A stretch of DNA of 64,000 nt from an uncultured Eubacteriales bacterium (GTDB lineage: Bacteria > Bacillota > Clostridia > Oscillospirales > CAG-272), in the NCBI GenBank assembly GCA_934432725.1, contig CAKRZE010000002.1:62001-126000 (forward strand). The letters run 5' to 3'. The position numbers and the translations under genes are program-made. The notes under the pieces are model-generated. The model was given only the letters and a program-made list of their open reading frames with translations, did not search any database and was not told the origin of the DNA. The stretch's first letter is position 1. Every line of letters starts with the position of its first letter. Shown piece after piece: positions 54,457 to 63,025 of this stretch.

Positions 54457-55299
54457 ATGAAGCATTGCAAAAACAAAAAAAGGACGCTGTTTCTGATCCT
54501 ATGGATATGCATCCTTGTACTGCTGCTCACGGGCATTCTTCTGCTTGCCGGGCAGGCGGGAGAAAAGACAGAAAGCATCAAGGAGGTTATGCGGGACGGC
54601 GTTCTGCATGAGAAAAACAAAATCTCTCTGTTCGGGCTTCCGGTCAATCCGGGCTTGATTTCGGCGTACACCGTCACGGCGCTGCTGCTCCTTGCGGCAG
54701 CCCTGATCCGGATTTTTGCCATACCGAAATTCAAATATATTCCGGGAAGGTTCCAGAGCATCCTGGAAAAGCTGGTCGGCTTCTTTTCCGGAATGGCAAG
54801 GACAAACAGTCCGCACCGGACCGGCTTTGTCGGCGCGTATATCTTCAGTGCCGGCGTATACATCTTCTTCAGCACGGTTTTTGAGCTTTTCGGCTTTCAG
54901 GCAGTCACCACAGAGGGAGCCTCCGTCTCACTCCCGGCGCCGATTGCCGATATCAACGCGGCGATTGCCATGGGCGTGCTGTCCTATCTTGTCATCTTCT
55001 TCGCCGGACTCTTCTGCGGCGGTCTGCGGGGCGCACTCGGCGTTCTCAAGGATTTCTCGCTCCCGATCTCCATGAGCTTCCGTCTGTTCGGCGCCCTGCT
55101 CAGCGGACTGCTCGTCACCGAGCTTGTGTACTATTATATCTCTCTCAGCTTTGTGCTTCCGGTCCTTGTGGGAATCATGTTCACGCTGCTGCACGCCGTC
55201 ATTCAGACCTATGTGCTCTGCACGCTGGTTTCCATCTTCTACGGAGAGGCAGTCGAACCGCGGAGCAAAAAGAAACACAAGGCGCCTTCCGGCACCTGA
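54457..55299 (+). CDS. atpB: ATP synthase subunit a
   Basis: Subunit a forms the stator half-channels of Fo. The 280-residue protein has an N-terminal membrane segment, a short outer loop, and the conserved region SFRLFGALLSGLLVTELVYYY (Arg of the ion path in MSFRLFG, near residue 207) followed by LHAVIQTYVLCTLVSIFYGE (Gln/Tyr positions of helix 6). It opens the atp operon. The frame is open further upstream, but the ATG at 54457 is set by the split ribosome-binding site. Confidence 0.93.
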   Translation: MKHCKNKKRTLFLILWICILVLLLTGILLLAGQAGEKTESIKEVMRDGVLHEKNKISLFGLPVNPGLISAYTVTALLLLAAALIRIFAIPKFKYIPGRFQSILEKLVGFFSGMARTNSPHRTGFVGAYIFSAGVYIFFSTVFELFGFQAVTTEGASVSLPAPIADINAAIAMGVLSYLVIFFAGLFCGGLRGALGVLKDFSLPISMSFRLFGALLSGLLVTELVYYYISLSFVLPVLVGIMFTLLHAVIQTYVLCTLVSIFYGEAVEPRSKKKHKAPSGT

Positions 55300-55414
55300 C
55301 CCGGAGATAAAATTCCGCAGAAAGACAGTCTCCGGCACGGAGCAGACCGGTTTGTCCGATCCGGATAAACGGAAGCTCCGGCATAAAACGAACTCCAAGC
55401 CTTCATTCAAAAAA

Positions 55415-55456
55415 AGAAAGGATGCTTCTGCCGCAGCAGAGGCAACGGTTGTAATC
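55415..55456 (+). promoter_or_regulatory. Hairpin-split ribosome-binding site of atpE
   Basis: AGAAAGGA, T, stem GCTTCTGC / GCAGAGGC around CGCA (eight pairs, one G-U), AAC, GGT and eight bases from GG to the ATG. Confidence 0.75.
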
Positions 55457-55825
55457 ATGAAACACATTAAAATTCTTTCGTTCTTCACACTCCTGCTCCT
55501 CGCGCTCACGCTGCTGACCGCAGCAGGCATCTCCGTTTATGCAGACGATGCCTCTGCCGACACTGCCGCTGCCGAAACGCAGACGGCGGAAAAAGCCGAT
55601 CCGGAAAGCACAAAAGCCATTGCAGCTGCCCTTGCCGTCGGTGTGGTCGCCGCTGTCGGCGCCGTCAGCATGGCAGTTTCCATTGCAAAAAGCACGGAAA
55701 GCATGGCTCGCCAGCCCGAGGCTGCCGGAAAAATCAATTCTGCCATGATGCTCGGTCTGGTTTTTATTGAAACCGCGATTATTTACGCGCTGATTGTCGC
55801 AATTCTGATCATATTTGTGCTGTAA
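55457..55825 (+). CDS. atpE: ATP synthase subunit c with signal-peptide-like extension
   Basis: Subunit c forms the rotor ring. Residues 52-122 are a typical two-helix c subunit (ALAVGVVAAVGAVSMAVS, loop ARQPEA, and ion-binding Glu in LVFIETAIIYALIV). The position of the Na+-ligand Gln of Na+-type rings holds Met, which argues for H+. Residues 1-51 are extra: a Lys start, a hydrophobic core (ILSFFTLLLLALTLLTAAG), a possible signal peptidase site after SVYA, then an acidic Ala/Asp/Thr/Glu stretch. Usual length is 70-90. It is 157 bases after atpB, a large gap for this operon. Confidence 0.9.
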   Translation: MKHIKILSFFTLLLLALTLLTAAGISVYADDASADTAAAETQTAEKADPESTKAIAAALAVGVVAAVGAVSMAVSIAKSTESMARQPEAAGKINSAMMLGLVFIETAIIYALIVAILIIFVL

Positions 55826-55840
55826 GGTGAGGGAAAGAAC

Positions 55841-56353
55841 ATGCCTCTGAACATAGACTTTTTGCAGGTGCTTCTGCACATGCTGAACTTTGTCATTCTT
55901 GCGGGAGGTCTGACGCTGCTTTTGTTCAAACCGGTCAGCCGTTTCCTGGAGGAACGCCGCGCATACTACGAAAAGCTGGAACGGGACAATACAGAGCAGG
56001 CGGAGGAGAACAAACGGCTAAAGGAAGAATACGAAAAGAAGCTGGAGGATGCAAAGGAAGAAATCGCCCGGATGCGTCAGGCGGCTGAGGAGGAGTCCTC
56101 CGAGGCAGCCAGATCCTGCATAAACGCCGCGAAAGAACAGGCACAGGCGATCATCGCGGCAGCCGAGCAGGAGGCGGAAACCCGCAAAGAGCACATTCTG
56201 GACTCTGCACAAACGGAAATCGGAGAGCTGGTCCTTTCCGCAACGCAAAAGCTGCTCAGCGACACGGTCACGCCCGAACGGAATGAAGCGCTGTACGATG
56301 AGTTCATCCGTCTGGCGGATCAGACGGTCCGAGATAAGAGGAAACCGGAATGA
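55841..56353 (+). CDS. atpF: ATP synthase subunit b
   Basis: The 170-residue peripheral stalk subunit has one N-terminal membrane segment (FLQVLLHMLNFVILAGGLTLLLFKPV) and a long charged coiled coil to the end. Its C-terminus normally binds the delta subunit; here that role would fall to the N-terminal domain of AtpA. The ATG follows GTGAGGGAAAG. It overlaps atpA by 4 bases. Confidence 0.93.
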   Translation: MPLNIDFLQVLLHMLNFVILAGGLTLLLFKPVSRFLEERRAYYEKLERDNTEQAEENKRLKEEYEKKLEDAKEEIARMRQAAEEESSEAARSCINAAKEQAQAIIAAAEQEAETRKEHILDSAQTEIGELVLSATQKLLSDTVTPERNEALYDEFIRLADQTVRDKRKPE

Positions 56354-58152
56354 AGGAACATGAGACAAAGAATCTGATGGAAACAGAAGCCGGGCAACCC
56401 CCGCAGGCGCTCCGCGTTGAGATCGACTGCATCACGCCGCCGACCGAACAGCAGCTTGCGCGGATCCGGGAGCTGATGGCAGCGGAATACGGAGCGGAAC
56501 AGGTTGAATTCGTCATCCGCAAAAATCCCTCGGTTGTCGGCGGCTTTAACATTTTTGTCGGAGACGACAACTATGACTGGAGTACGCTCGGGCGGATCAG
56601 ACAGCTGCGGAAATCCTTTCAGAAGCTGAGAAAGGAGTATGACCGCACCAAAATCATCTCCCTTTTGCGGGAGGACATTGAGCATTTCGAGCTGGACCCG
56701 GGGCATCAGCAGGTCGGCTTTGTCAAGGCTGCGGGCGGAGGCATTGCGATCATCGACGGTCTGAACGATATCTCCTACGGGGAGATTGTGCTGTTTGACT
56801 GCGGCATTAAGGGGATGGTGCAGGATATCCGGACCGACGGCACGACCGGTGTTGTCCTGTTCGGAAACGACAGCGAAATCGGCGAGGGCACACGTGTGCT
56901 CAGAACACGCCGGACTGCCGGAATCCCGATCAGCAACCGGATTCTCGGCAGGATCATCGACCCGCTCGGAAAGCCGATTGACAACGGTCCCGAGATCGGC
57001 GCGAAGGAATACTATCCGATCGAGCGCCCTGCCCCCGGCATCATTGACCGGAAGCCTGTCACCCGTCCGCTGGAAACGGGGATCATCGCGATCGACTCCA
57101 TGTTCCCGATCGGCTGCGGACAAAGAGAACTGCTGATCGGAGACCGGCAGACCGGAAAAACCTCCGTGGCAGTCGATACCATTCTAAACCAGAAGGGCAA
57201 AAATACCGTGTGCGTATACGTTGCCATCGGTCAGAAGGCAAGCGCCGTGGCAAAGGTAGTATCCACACTGGAAAAAGCCGGCGCAATGGAATATACGGTC
57301 GTCATCTCATCACCCGCAAGCGATCCGGCTTCCCTCCAATATATCGCTCCCTATGCCGGCTGTGCGGTTGCGGAATACTTTATGTACCGCGGCAGAGACG
57401 CACTGATCGTCTATGACGATCTGTCCAAGCACGCGGTTGCCTATCGCACGCTGAGTCTGCTTCTGGAGCGCGCACCCGGAAGAGAAGCATATCCAGGAGA
57501 CGTGTTTTATCTCCACTCAAGGCTTCTGGAGCGCTCCGCGCAGCTCTCCGATGCTTTGGGCGGCGGCAGCATGACCGCGCTCCCGATCGTGGAGACACAA
57601 GCGGGAGATGTATCGGCATACATTCCGACCAACATCATCTCCATCACAGACGGACAGATTTTCCTGGAAAGCGAGCTGTTTTTCGCCGGACAGCGTCCGG
57701 CAGTAAACGTCGGACTTTCCGTATCCCGCGTGGGCGGTGCGGCACAGACGCCCATCATGAAAAAAGCGGTCGGCTCTATCCGTCTGGATCTGGCGCAGTA
57801 TCGGGAAATGCAGGTGTTTTCCAGATTCGGTGGCGATCTGGATGAGCAAACGGTGCGGAATCTGCAATACGGTGCCGGACTGATGCAGCTGCTCCGACAG
57901 CCGAACCATTCTCCCATGAGTCAGTGGGAACAGGTCGTCACGCTGGTCTGCGCACAGGAACGGATTTTTCTTGATATCCCGCCAAAAGACATCAAGCGCT
58001 TCCAAAAAGAACTTTTGTCCTATTTTGAACAGCGCCACAGTCCGCTCTGTCTGAAAATAGAGCATGGCAGGCATGCGCTGTCCGAGCTGCGGCAGGACAT
58101 CATAAATGCTGCAAAGGCTTATCTTTCAGAGTCCGGATTCGCTGTCCGGTAA
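56350..58152 (+). CDS. atpA: ATP synthase subunit alpha fused to a delta C-terminal domain
   Basis: Residues from about 98 on are a complete alpha subunit: P-loop GDRQTGKT at 264-271 (169-176 in the usual form), DDLSKHAVAYR, and the C-terminal GRHALSELRQDI. Residues 20-95 are extra and resemble the C-terminal domain of the delta subunit (OSCP): PQALRVEIDCITPPTEQQ, then AEQVEFVIRKNPSVVGGFNI, then FVGDDNYDWSTLGRIRQL, matching the delta pattern of VxVxTA, DPSLIGGxxIxxGDxxxDxS. No separate atpH lies between atpF and atpA, where it normally is. I infer a functional delta-alpha fusion that omits the delta N-terminal helical domain. Length 600, against about 505. Confidence 0.92.
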   Translation: MKEHETKNLMETEAGQPPQALRVEIDCITPPTEQQLARIRELMAAEYGAEQVEFVIRKNPSVVGGFNIFVGDDNYDWSTLGRIRQLRKSFQKLRKEYDRTKIISLLREDIEHFELDPGHQQVGFVKAAGGGIAIIDGLNDISYGEIVLFDCGIKGMVQDIRTDGTTGVVLFGNDSEIGEGTRVLRTRRTAGIPISNRILGRIIDPLGKPIDNGPEIGAKEYYPIERPAPGIIDRKPVTRPLETGIIAIDSMFPIGCGQRELLIGDRQTGKTSVAVDTILNQKGKNTVCVYVAIGQKASAVAKVVSTLEKAGAMEYTVVISSPASDPASLQYIAPYAGCAVAEYFMYRGRDALIVYDDLSKHAVAYRTLSLLLERAPGREAYPGDVFYLHSRLLERSAQLSDALGGGSMTALPIVETQAGDVSAYIPTNIISITDGQIFLESELFFAGQRPAVNVGLSVSRVGGAAQTPIMKKAVGSIRLDLAQYREMQVFSRFGGDLDEQTVRNLQYGAGLMQLLRQPNHSPMSQWEQVVTLVCAQERIFLDIPPKDIKRFQKELLSYFEQRHSPLCLKIEHGRHALSELRQDIINAAKAYLSESGFAVR

Positions 58153-58645
58153 GCTCCGGATAGCAAGAAAAGCGCTTCGGCGCAGGTCGAACGCAGTCCA
58201 TGCGCCGTAAACTTGCAGAGCGGCATTACCGGAAGCACTCCGTCGGCAGTCAGAGCGCGCCTCCGTCTCCCCACTGTTGAACACATGGACCAAAAGGACA
58301 GCCTCTCTCTTCTTCGCATGCTTTTGGGGTTTGCAGAATCACGGTTTTTCAACCTGTGCATGCAGAATCCTCCGGCAGAGGAAAATACATGCCGCCCCGG
58401 CGGACACACTGCCCCGGAAAAGCAGTGTTCTCCCCCTTCCGCGCCGAACTGAAGCCTGCCGGTCCCTGTCTGCTGTCTCCGGAATGCTTGCGCTTTCTGC
58501 AAATGTCGGAAGCTTTTCCGTTTCCGGAAACCCTCAATCCGCCGGATACCATCTGTATCCGCCACATCGGCAGCGCCGTCACGATCCCGAAGCACCGCCA
58601 CATCAAAGTCGCGTACAAACGCACCGCAGACCCGGGATTCCCCGG
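58153..58645. other. Long spacer inside the ATP synthase operon
   Basis: About 490 bases between atpA and the atpG ribosome-binding site, where most operons have a few bases. Short frames on both strands lack starts and known products. I see no T-run terminator or consensus promoter. Confidence 0.55.
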
Positions 58646-58685
58646 AGAAAGGATGCTTTCCCCCCTTGGAGAGCGCAATGCAGGC
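58646..58685 (+). promoter_or_regulatory. Hairpin-type ribosome-binding site of atpG
   Basis: AGAAAGGA, T, stem GCTTTCC / GGAGAGC around CCCCTT (seven pairs, one G-U), then 11 bases to the ATG. The GGT half-site is absent. Confidence 0.62.
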
Positions 58686-59576
58686 ATGGAAACCGCAAGT
58701 GAAATCAAAAGCCGGATCATCAGCATTGATGAAACCAAAAAGGTCACGGATGCCATGTACATGATTTCCTCCGTAAAAATGCAGCGCGCCAAGCGCGAGG
58801 TTCTGAACACAGAACCCTATTTCAAGGCGCTGAAGGAGCAGATCGGATTGCTGTTCCGCTACATTCCGGAAACCGACAACCGCTATTTCCGCGTGCCCTC
58901 TCCGGAGCAGGGAAAGCACATGAAGCACGGCATTCTGCTTGTCACCTCCGACAAGGGACTTGCCGGCGTGTATAACCAGACCGCCATCAAGGTCGCGGAG
59001 ACATATATGCACCGGCACCCGGAAACGGTTCTGTTTATCGTCGGGGAATATGGCAGACAGTATTTTGCCGGGCGAAAAATTCCGTTCGTTCAGGATTTTA
59101 CCTATTCGGCAGCATTCCCCACCGTATGGGAGGCAAGAAAAATATGCACCGACCTTCTGGAGTATTATGACAGCGGCAGACTGGACGAAATCAACATTAT
59201 TTACACCGATTATATCAGCGGAAAGCCGGATGAGTGCAAACGGAATTGCCTGCTCCCACTGGAGCGAAGCCGCTTTTATTCCCCGGAGCGCACAACAGCC
59301 GAAAAAACCAAGGAATTCCTCCCGGACCCCGACACCGTGCTCAACGGCGTAATTCCCAGCTATCTGACCGGCTTCATTTACAGTTCCCTTGTAGACAGCT
59401 ATTGCAGCGAACAGGAGGCGCGGATGGAGGCAATGAGCACTGCCGGAAAAAATGCCGAAGAAATCCTGAAAAAGCTGCGTGTCCGGTACAACCGAATCCG
59501 GCAGGCGGCAATTACAAGAGAAATGACCGAAATCACATCGGGCGCGAAAGCATTGAGGCAAAAGCAAGGGCTGTAA
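58686..59576 (+). CDS. atpG: ATP synthase subunit gamma
   Basis: The central rotor shaft. The 296-residue protein has the N-terminal helix EIKSRIISIDETKKVTDAMYMISSVKMQRA, the Rossmann-like core (GILLVTSDKGLAGVYNQ, PETVLFIVGEYGRQYF) and the C-terminal helix NAEEILKKLRVRYNRIRQAAITREMTEITSGA. The ATG at 58686 is preceded by a hairpin-type ribosome-binding site. Longer upstream frames are not part of the family. Confidence 0.94.
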   Translation: METASEIKSRIISIDETKKVTDAMYMISSVKMQRAKREVLNTEPYFKALKEQIGLLFRYIPETDNRYFRVPSPEQGKHMKHGILLVTSDKGLAGVYNQTAIKVAETYMHRHPETVLFIVGEYGRQYFAGRKIPFVQDFTYSAAFPTVWEARKICTDLLEYYDSGRLDEINIIYTDYISGKPDECKRNCLLPLERSRFYSPERTTAEKTKEFLPDPDTVLNGVIPSYLTGFIYSSLVDSYCSEQEARMEAMSTAGKNAEEILKKLRVRYNRIRQAAITREMTEITSGAKALRQKQGL

Positions 59577-59610
59577 GCCGAGGCACACCCGAGGTAAGGA
59601 GCAAAATCTG

Positions 59611-61026
59611 ATGAATCAAACCACGGAAGCAACGCACACCGGAAAAATTGCAGGCATCAACGGTCCGGTCATTGATGTTGCGTTTGACAAAGCAGCACTG
59701 CCCCGGATCAGGGAAAAGCTGTATGTCCAAACTGAACGGGAGACACGTGTCATGGAGGTTTCCCAGCACATCGGCGGAGGTCTTGTCCGGTGTATCATGC
59801 TCGGCGCAAGTGAGGGACTGTCCCGCGGCATGACTGTCACCGCAACGGGCGCTCCCATTTCCGTCCCGGTCGGAGAGGCTGTTCTGGGCAGAGTTTTTAA
59901 TGTGCTTGGAGAGCCGATCGACGGAGAAAAGACTCTTCCCGCCGAAACGCCGCGAAAAAGCATCTATACGCCGCCTCCGCCGTACGCCGACCGCAAAACC
60001 TCCGAGGAGATCTTCGAAACCGGCATCAAGGTAATCGATCTTCTGGCACCCTATGCAAAGGGCGGAAAGATCGGTCTGTTCGGCGGTGCCGGCGTCGGAA
60101 AAACCGTGCTGATTCAGGAGCTGATTCACAACATTGCCACGCAGCACGGCGGTTATTCCGTTTTCACCGGCGTAGGAGAGCGGAGCCGCGAGGGCAATGA
60201 TCTGTGGTCGGAAATGCGGGAAAGCGGCGTCATCGAAAAAACCGCTCTGGTATTCGGGCAGATGAATGAAGCGCCCGGCGTCCGCATGCGGGTTGCGCTG
60301 TCCGGACTGACCATGGCAGAGCATTTCCGGGATGAATCCCACAAGGATGTCCTTTTATTCATTGACAACATTTTCCGGTTCATTCAGGCGGGAAGCGAGG
60401 TTTCCACGCTGCTCGGCAGAATGCCCTCCGCCGTTGGATATCAGCCAACCTTAGCAAACGACCTTGGTGAATTGGAGGAGCGGATTGCTTCCACCAAAAG
60501 CGGCTCCGTCACCTCTGTACAGGCAATCTACGTGCCTGCCGATGATCTGACCGATCCTGCACCCGCCACCACCTTTACACACCTGGACGCCACCACGGTC
60601 CTCAGCCGCAAGATTGCGGAGCTGGGCATTTATCCGGCTGTCGATCCGCTGGAATCCTCCTCCAGGGTACTGGAGCCTGACGTTGTGGGAGAAGATCACT
60701 ACAGCACGGCGCGGCGCGTGCAGGAGATTCTGGAGCATTACAAGGAGCTTCAGGATATCATTGCGATCCTCGGCATGGATGAGCTGAGCGACAGTGACAA
60801 GCAAACCGTCCTTCGGGCGAGAAAAATTCAGCGTTTCCTGTCTCAGCCCTTCAGTGTAGCCGAAAAATTCACAGGAATTCCCGGTGTGTACGTTCCGCTT
60901 TCCGAAACCATCCGGGGCTTCCGCGCCATCGCAGACGGAGAGATGGACGAATATCCGGAAAGCGCCTTCTTCAATGTCGGAACCATCGATGACGTTGTAA
61001 AAAAGGCGGCACAGGTCGGCATCTGA
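59611..61026 (+). CDS. atpD: ATP synthase subunit beta
   Basis: The catalytic subunit of F1. The 471-residue protein has the P-loop GGAGVGKTVLIQELIHN, catalytic Glu in GVGERSREGNDLW, LLFIDNIFRFIQAGSEVSTLLGRMPSAVGYQPTL and the DELSD motif (DELSDSD) that contacts gamma. The ATG follows AAGGAG, 34 bases after atpG. Confidence 0.97.
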   Translation: MNQTTEATHTGKIAGINGPVIDVAFDKAALPRIREKLYVQTERETRVMEVSQHIGGGLVRCIMLGASEGLSRGMTVTATGAPISVPVGEAVLGRVFNVLGEPIDGEKTLPAETPRKSIYTPPPPYADRKTSEEIFETGIKVIDLLAPYAKGGKIGLFGGAGVGKTVLIQELIHNIATQHGGYSVFTGVGERSREGNDLWSEMRESGVIEKTALVFGQMNEAPGVRMRVALSGLTMAEHFRDESHKDVLLFIDNIFRFIQAGSEVSTLLGRMPSAVGYQPTLANDLGELEERIASTKSGSVTSVQAIYVPADDLTDPAPATTFTHLDATTVLSRKIAELGIYPAVDPLESSSRVLEPDVVGEDHYSTARRVQEILEHYKELQDIIAILGMDELSDSDKQTVLRARKIQRFLSQPFSVAEKFTGIPGVYVPLSETIRGFRAIADGEMDEYPESAFFNVGTIDDVVKKAAQVGI

Positions 61027-61353
61027 TTTCGGCACACCTTTCCAGAGACAGGAAAAAAGCCGGAAATCAATCACCGGGCAAAGGAACTGCGGTGCAGCAT
61101 GGAGCTGTATGCAGGGAGCATGCCGAAAAGCAAGATTCATTTGCATTCGGGCAAAGTGCTCTCTGCCCGGAGCCGTCCCGGAGAATGCCGCCTGATCCGG
61201 GTTTCGCGGAGGGAAAGCCGCGCGGCGATCCGATCGGACTCATCCGGATTTCCGTTATCGCTCAAATCCCCCGGGAAGTAAGCCCTGCCGGCTTGTTTCC
61301 CATAAACCCACTTTTCGATGCACCCTTGCCGCAGCGGCGGAATGGAGATTGAT
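61027..61353. other. Spacer between atpD and atpC
   Basis: About 330 bases. AAAGGA and a 4-pair hairpin precede an ATG at 61099 that opens a 60-codon frame (Ser/Arg/Lys-rich). The stem is too short and the product unrecognised, so I do not call a gene. Confidence 0.5.
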
Positions 61354-61779
61354 ATGAAAAGCTTTCACCTTGAGATTCTGACCCCGGAACGGGCGTTTTA
61401 CATCGGGGACTGTCAGTCGCTGATCGTTCCGACAAGCGATGGCATGCTCGGCATCATGGCAAATCACACGCCGCTCACCGCCGCCGTATTTGACGGAGAA
61501 GTCTCCTTTGTCAAGCCGGACGGAGAACGGGTTCTGTGTGCTGTTTCTCCCGGGATGCTGGATGTTGCGGACAATACCGTAAAGCTGCTCTGCGAATCCG
61601 TTCTGCTCCCCGAAGAAATTGATGAAGAAAAGGAAAGAAGGCAGGCGGAAAATGCCCTGCTTCAGCTGCGCGAAAAGCAAGGGCACCGGGACTATATCCT
61701 TTCGCAGCTCGCGTTTGCGAACGCAGTCAACAATCTGCGGGTCAAGCAGCATAATGCCATGCGCATGAACCACCTGTAA
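61354..61779 (+). CDS. atpC: ATP synthase subunit epsilon
   Basis: The 141-residue rotor subunit has the N-terminal beta-sandwich (FHLEILTPERAFYIGDCQSLIVPTSDGMLGIMANHTPL, a family hallmark) and a C-terminal helical pair (EEIDEEKERRQAENALLQ). It couples and inhibits the motor. The ATG at 61354 has GGAG six bases upstream. It closes the operon. Confidence 0.95.
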   Translation: MKSFHLEILTPERAFYIGDCQSLIVPTSDGMLGIMANHTPLTAAVFDGEVSFVKPDGERVLCAVSPGMLDVADNTVKLLCESVLLPEEIDEEKERRQAENALLQLREKQGHRDYILSQLAFANAVNNLRVKQHNAMRMNHL

Positions 61780-61784
61780 AAAAC

Positions 61785-61819
61785 CTCAAAAAAGAAAAAA
61801 CAGCCTTTAGACGGGCTGT
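61785..61819 (-). terminator. Terminator on the greA strand
   Basis: ACAGCC pairs with GGCTGT (6 pairs, 8-base loop); the minus strand continues TTTTTTCTTTTTT. It also directly follows the atpC stop. It is 700 bases from the greA stop. Confidence 0.65.
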
Positions 61820-61929
61820 CAGCGCTTCCGCAATCGAAAACAGCTGATCACACCCGTCCGAAGGCTTTTTCTGTCTGCCGGAATCATGAAAAAGGCGCGA
61901 AAGGAACGGCACCGACACCGGAATTGTGT

Positions 61930-62140
61930 CTCTGTCCGCCGGTCTTTTCCGCACACCGAAGCGTTTCCCTGTCCGCCGAAGCCTTTCCGCACCCGAAGCG
62001 CTTCTCTGTCCGCCGAAGCCTTTCCGCACCCGAAGCGCTTCTCTGTCCGCCGAAGCTTTTCCGCATCCGAAGCGCTTCTCTGTCTGCGAAGCTTTTCCGC
62101 ATCCGAAACGCTTCCCTGTCCGCCGGGGCTTTTCTGCCCG
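61930..62140. repeat. 37-base tandem repeat, about five copies
   Basis: The word CCGAAGCG starts at 61956, 61993, 62030 and 62067, and as CCGAAACG at 62103, giving periods of 37, 37, 37 and 36. Each unit contains the palindrome GAAGCGCTTC (or a close variant) and CTCTGTCCGCCGAAGC. Copies are adjacent with no spacers, so this is a minisatellite and not a CRISPR array. Confidence 0.92.
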
Positions 62141-62524
62141 CATAGGCTTCTTTGACGTGTCCCCGAAGCTGAATACACGCCGCAAACCGCCGCTGCTCTT
62201 CCGGACAAGCCCCGGAGGATGCAGGTGCGCATCGGCAGCGCCGATGCTTCTCCGTTTCGGTGCAACCCAAAACCGCACTTTAAGCGCCGGGGACTTGGCA
62301 GCAGTCTCTGACGGCTCCCTGTACTGCCCGGCGCACAGTTTCAGACCGATGCAGCCGCCGGGAGCATGCAGATCGCCCCAGTCAGAACCGGAGCCGACCG
62401 TCTTCCGCTCCGGTGCGCCAAAACAATGCGCCCGAACCTGAAGCACAGCGGCAAAGCCCTGCCGGAGCGATTCATCTTTCATTCCAAGTACAAAAGAAGC
62501 TGCAAAAATGCGGCATTCCAGCCC

Positions 62525-63025
62525 TCAATAGGAGCTGATCGGGATATTTTCATCATCCGTACCCTTGATGATTTCACGGATCACCACATAATAGCTGAAT
62601 TTCGGATTCACCTCGATCAGCACCCGGTCTCCCACGCGGTGTCCCATCAGCGCCTGCCCCATAGGAGACTCCTTGCTGATGTATCCGGACAGCACATCCT
62701 GCCGCAGGGAGGTCACGATCTGGTATTCCTCCTCACAGTCCTGATCCTCCGCATACAGCCGGACACGGTCAAACAGCCCGACTACATCAGCGCCCGATTC
62801 CGGGGATATGATCACCGCCGTCCGGATCATGTTCTGCAAATACCGGATCCGGCTGTCGTTCTTATTCTTCTCCCGTTTTGCGGAGCGGTACTCATCGTTT
62901 TCGCTCAGGTCCCCGAAATCGCGTGTCCGCGCGACCTCTTCCCGCAGCTGCGGACGAAGAGATATTCTGTATTCAATCTCTTCCTGCATCTTTTTGATAT
63001 CCACTTCTGTCAGTTCATTATGCAT
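62525..63025 (-). CDS. greA: Transcription elongation factor GreA
   Basis: GreA rescues backtracked RNA polymerase by stimulating transcript cleavage. The 166-residue protein has the N-terminal coiled coil (EVDIKKMQEEIEYRISLRPQLREEVARTRDFGDLSENDEYRSAKREK, with the acidic tip in DFGDLSENDEY) and the C-terminal FKBP-like domain (VDVVGLFDRVRL-type strand, ISKESPMGQALMGHRVGDRVLIEV). The ATG at 63025 has a hairpin-type ribosome-binding site. Confidence 0.93.
   Translation of the reverse strand: MHNELTEVDIKKMQEEIEYRISLRPQLREEVARTRDFGDLSENDEYRSAKREKNKNDSRIRYLQNMIRTAVIISPESGADVVGLFDRVRLYAEDQDCEEEYQIVTSLRQDVLSGYISKESPMGQALMGHRVGDRVLIEVNPKFSYYVVIREIIKGTDDENIPISSY

Larger units (their letters stand above)
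61780..62524. other. Convergent intergenic, atpC and greA, with tandem repeats
   Basis: It holds the minus-strand terminator at 61785-61819 and the 37-base tandem repeats at 61930-62140. Long Arg-rich frames across it (for example 61742-62482) are products of the repeats, not genes. Confidence 0.6.

Noticed and set aside
61099..61281. 60-codon gene between atpD and atpC
   Set aside because: AAAGGA and a tiny 4-pair hairpin precede the ATG, but there is no GGT half-site, the stem is weak and the product is Ser/Arg-rich without similarity.
61930..62140. CRISPR array
   Set aside because: The 37-base units are directly adjacent without unique spacers, and no cas genes are present.
61742..62482. 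246-codon Arg/Gly-rich minus frame
   Set aside because: Its repetitive product comes from the 37-base tandem repeat; no start signal.
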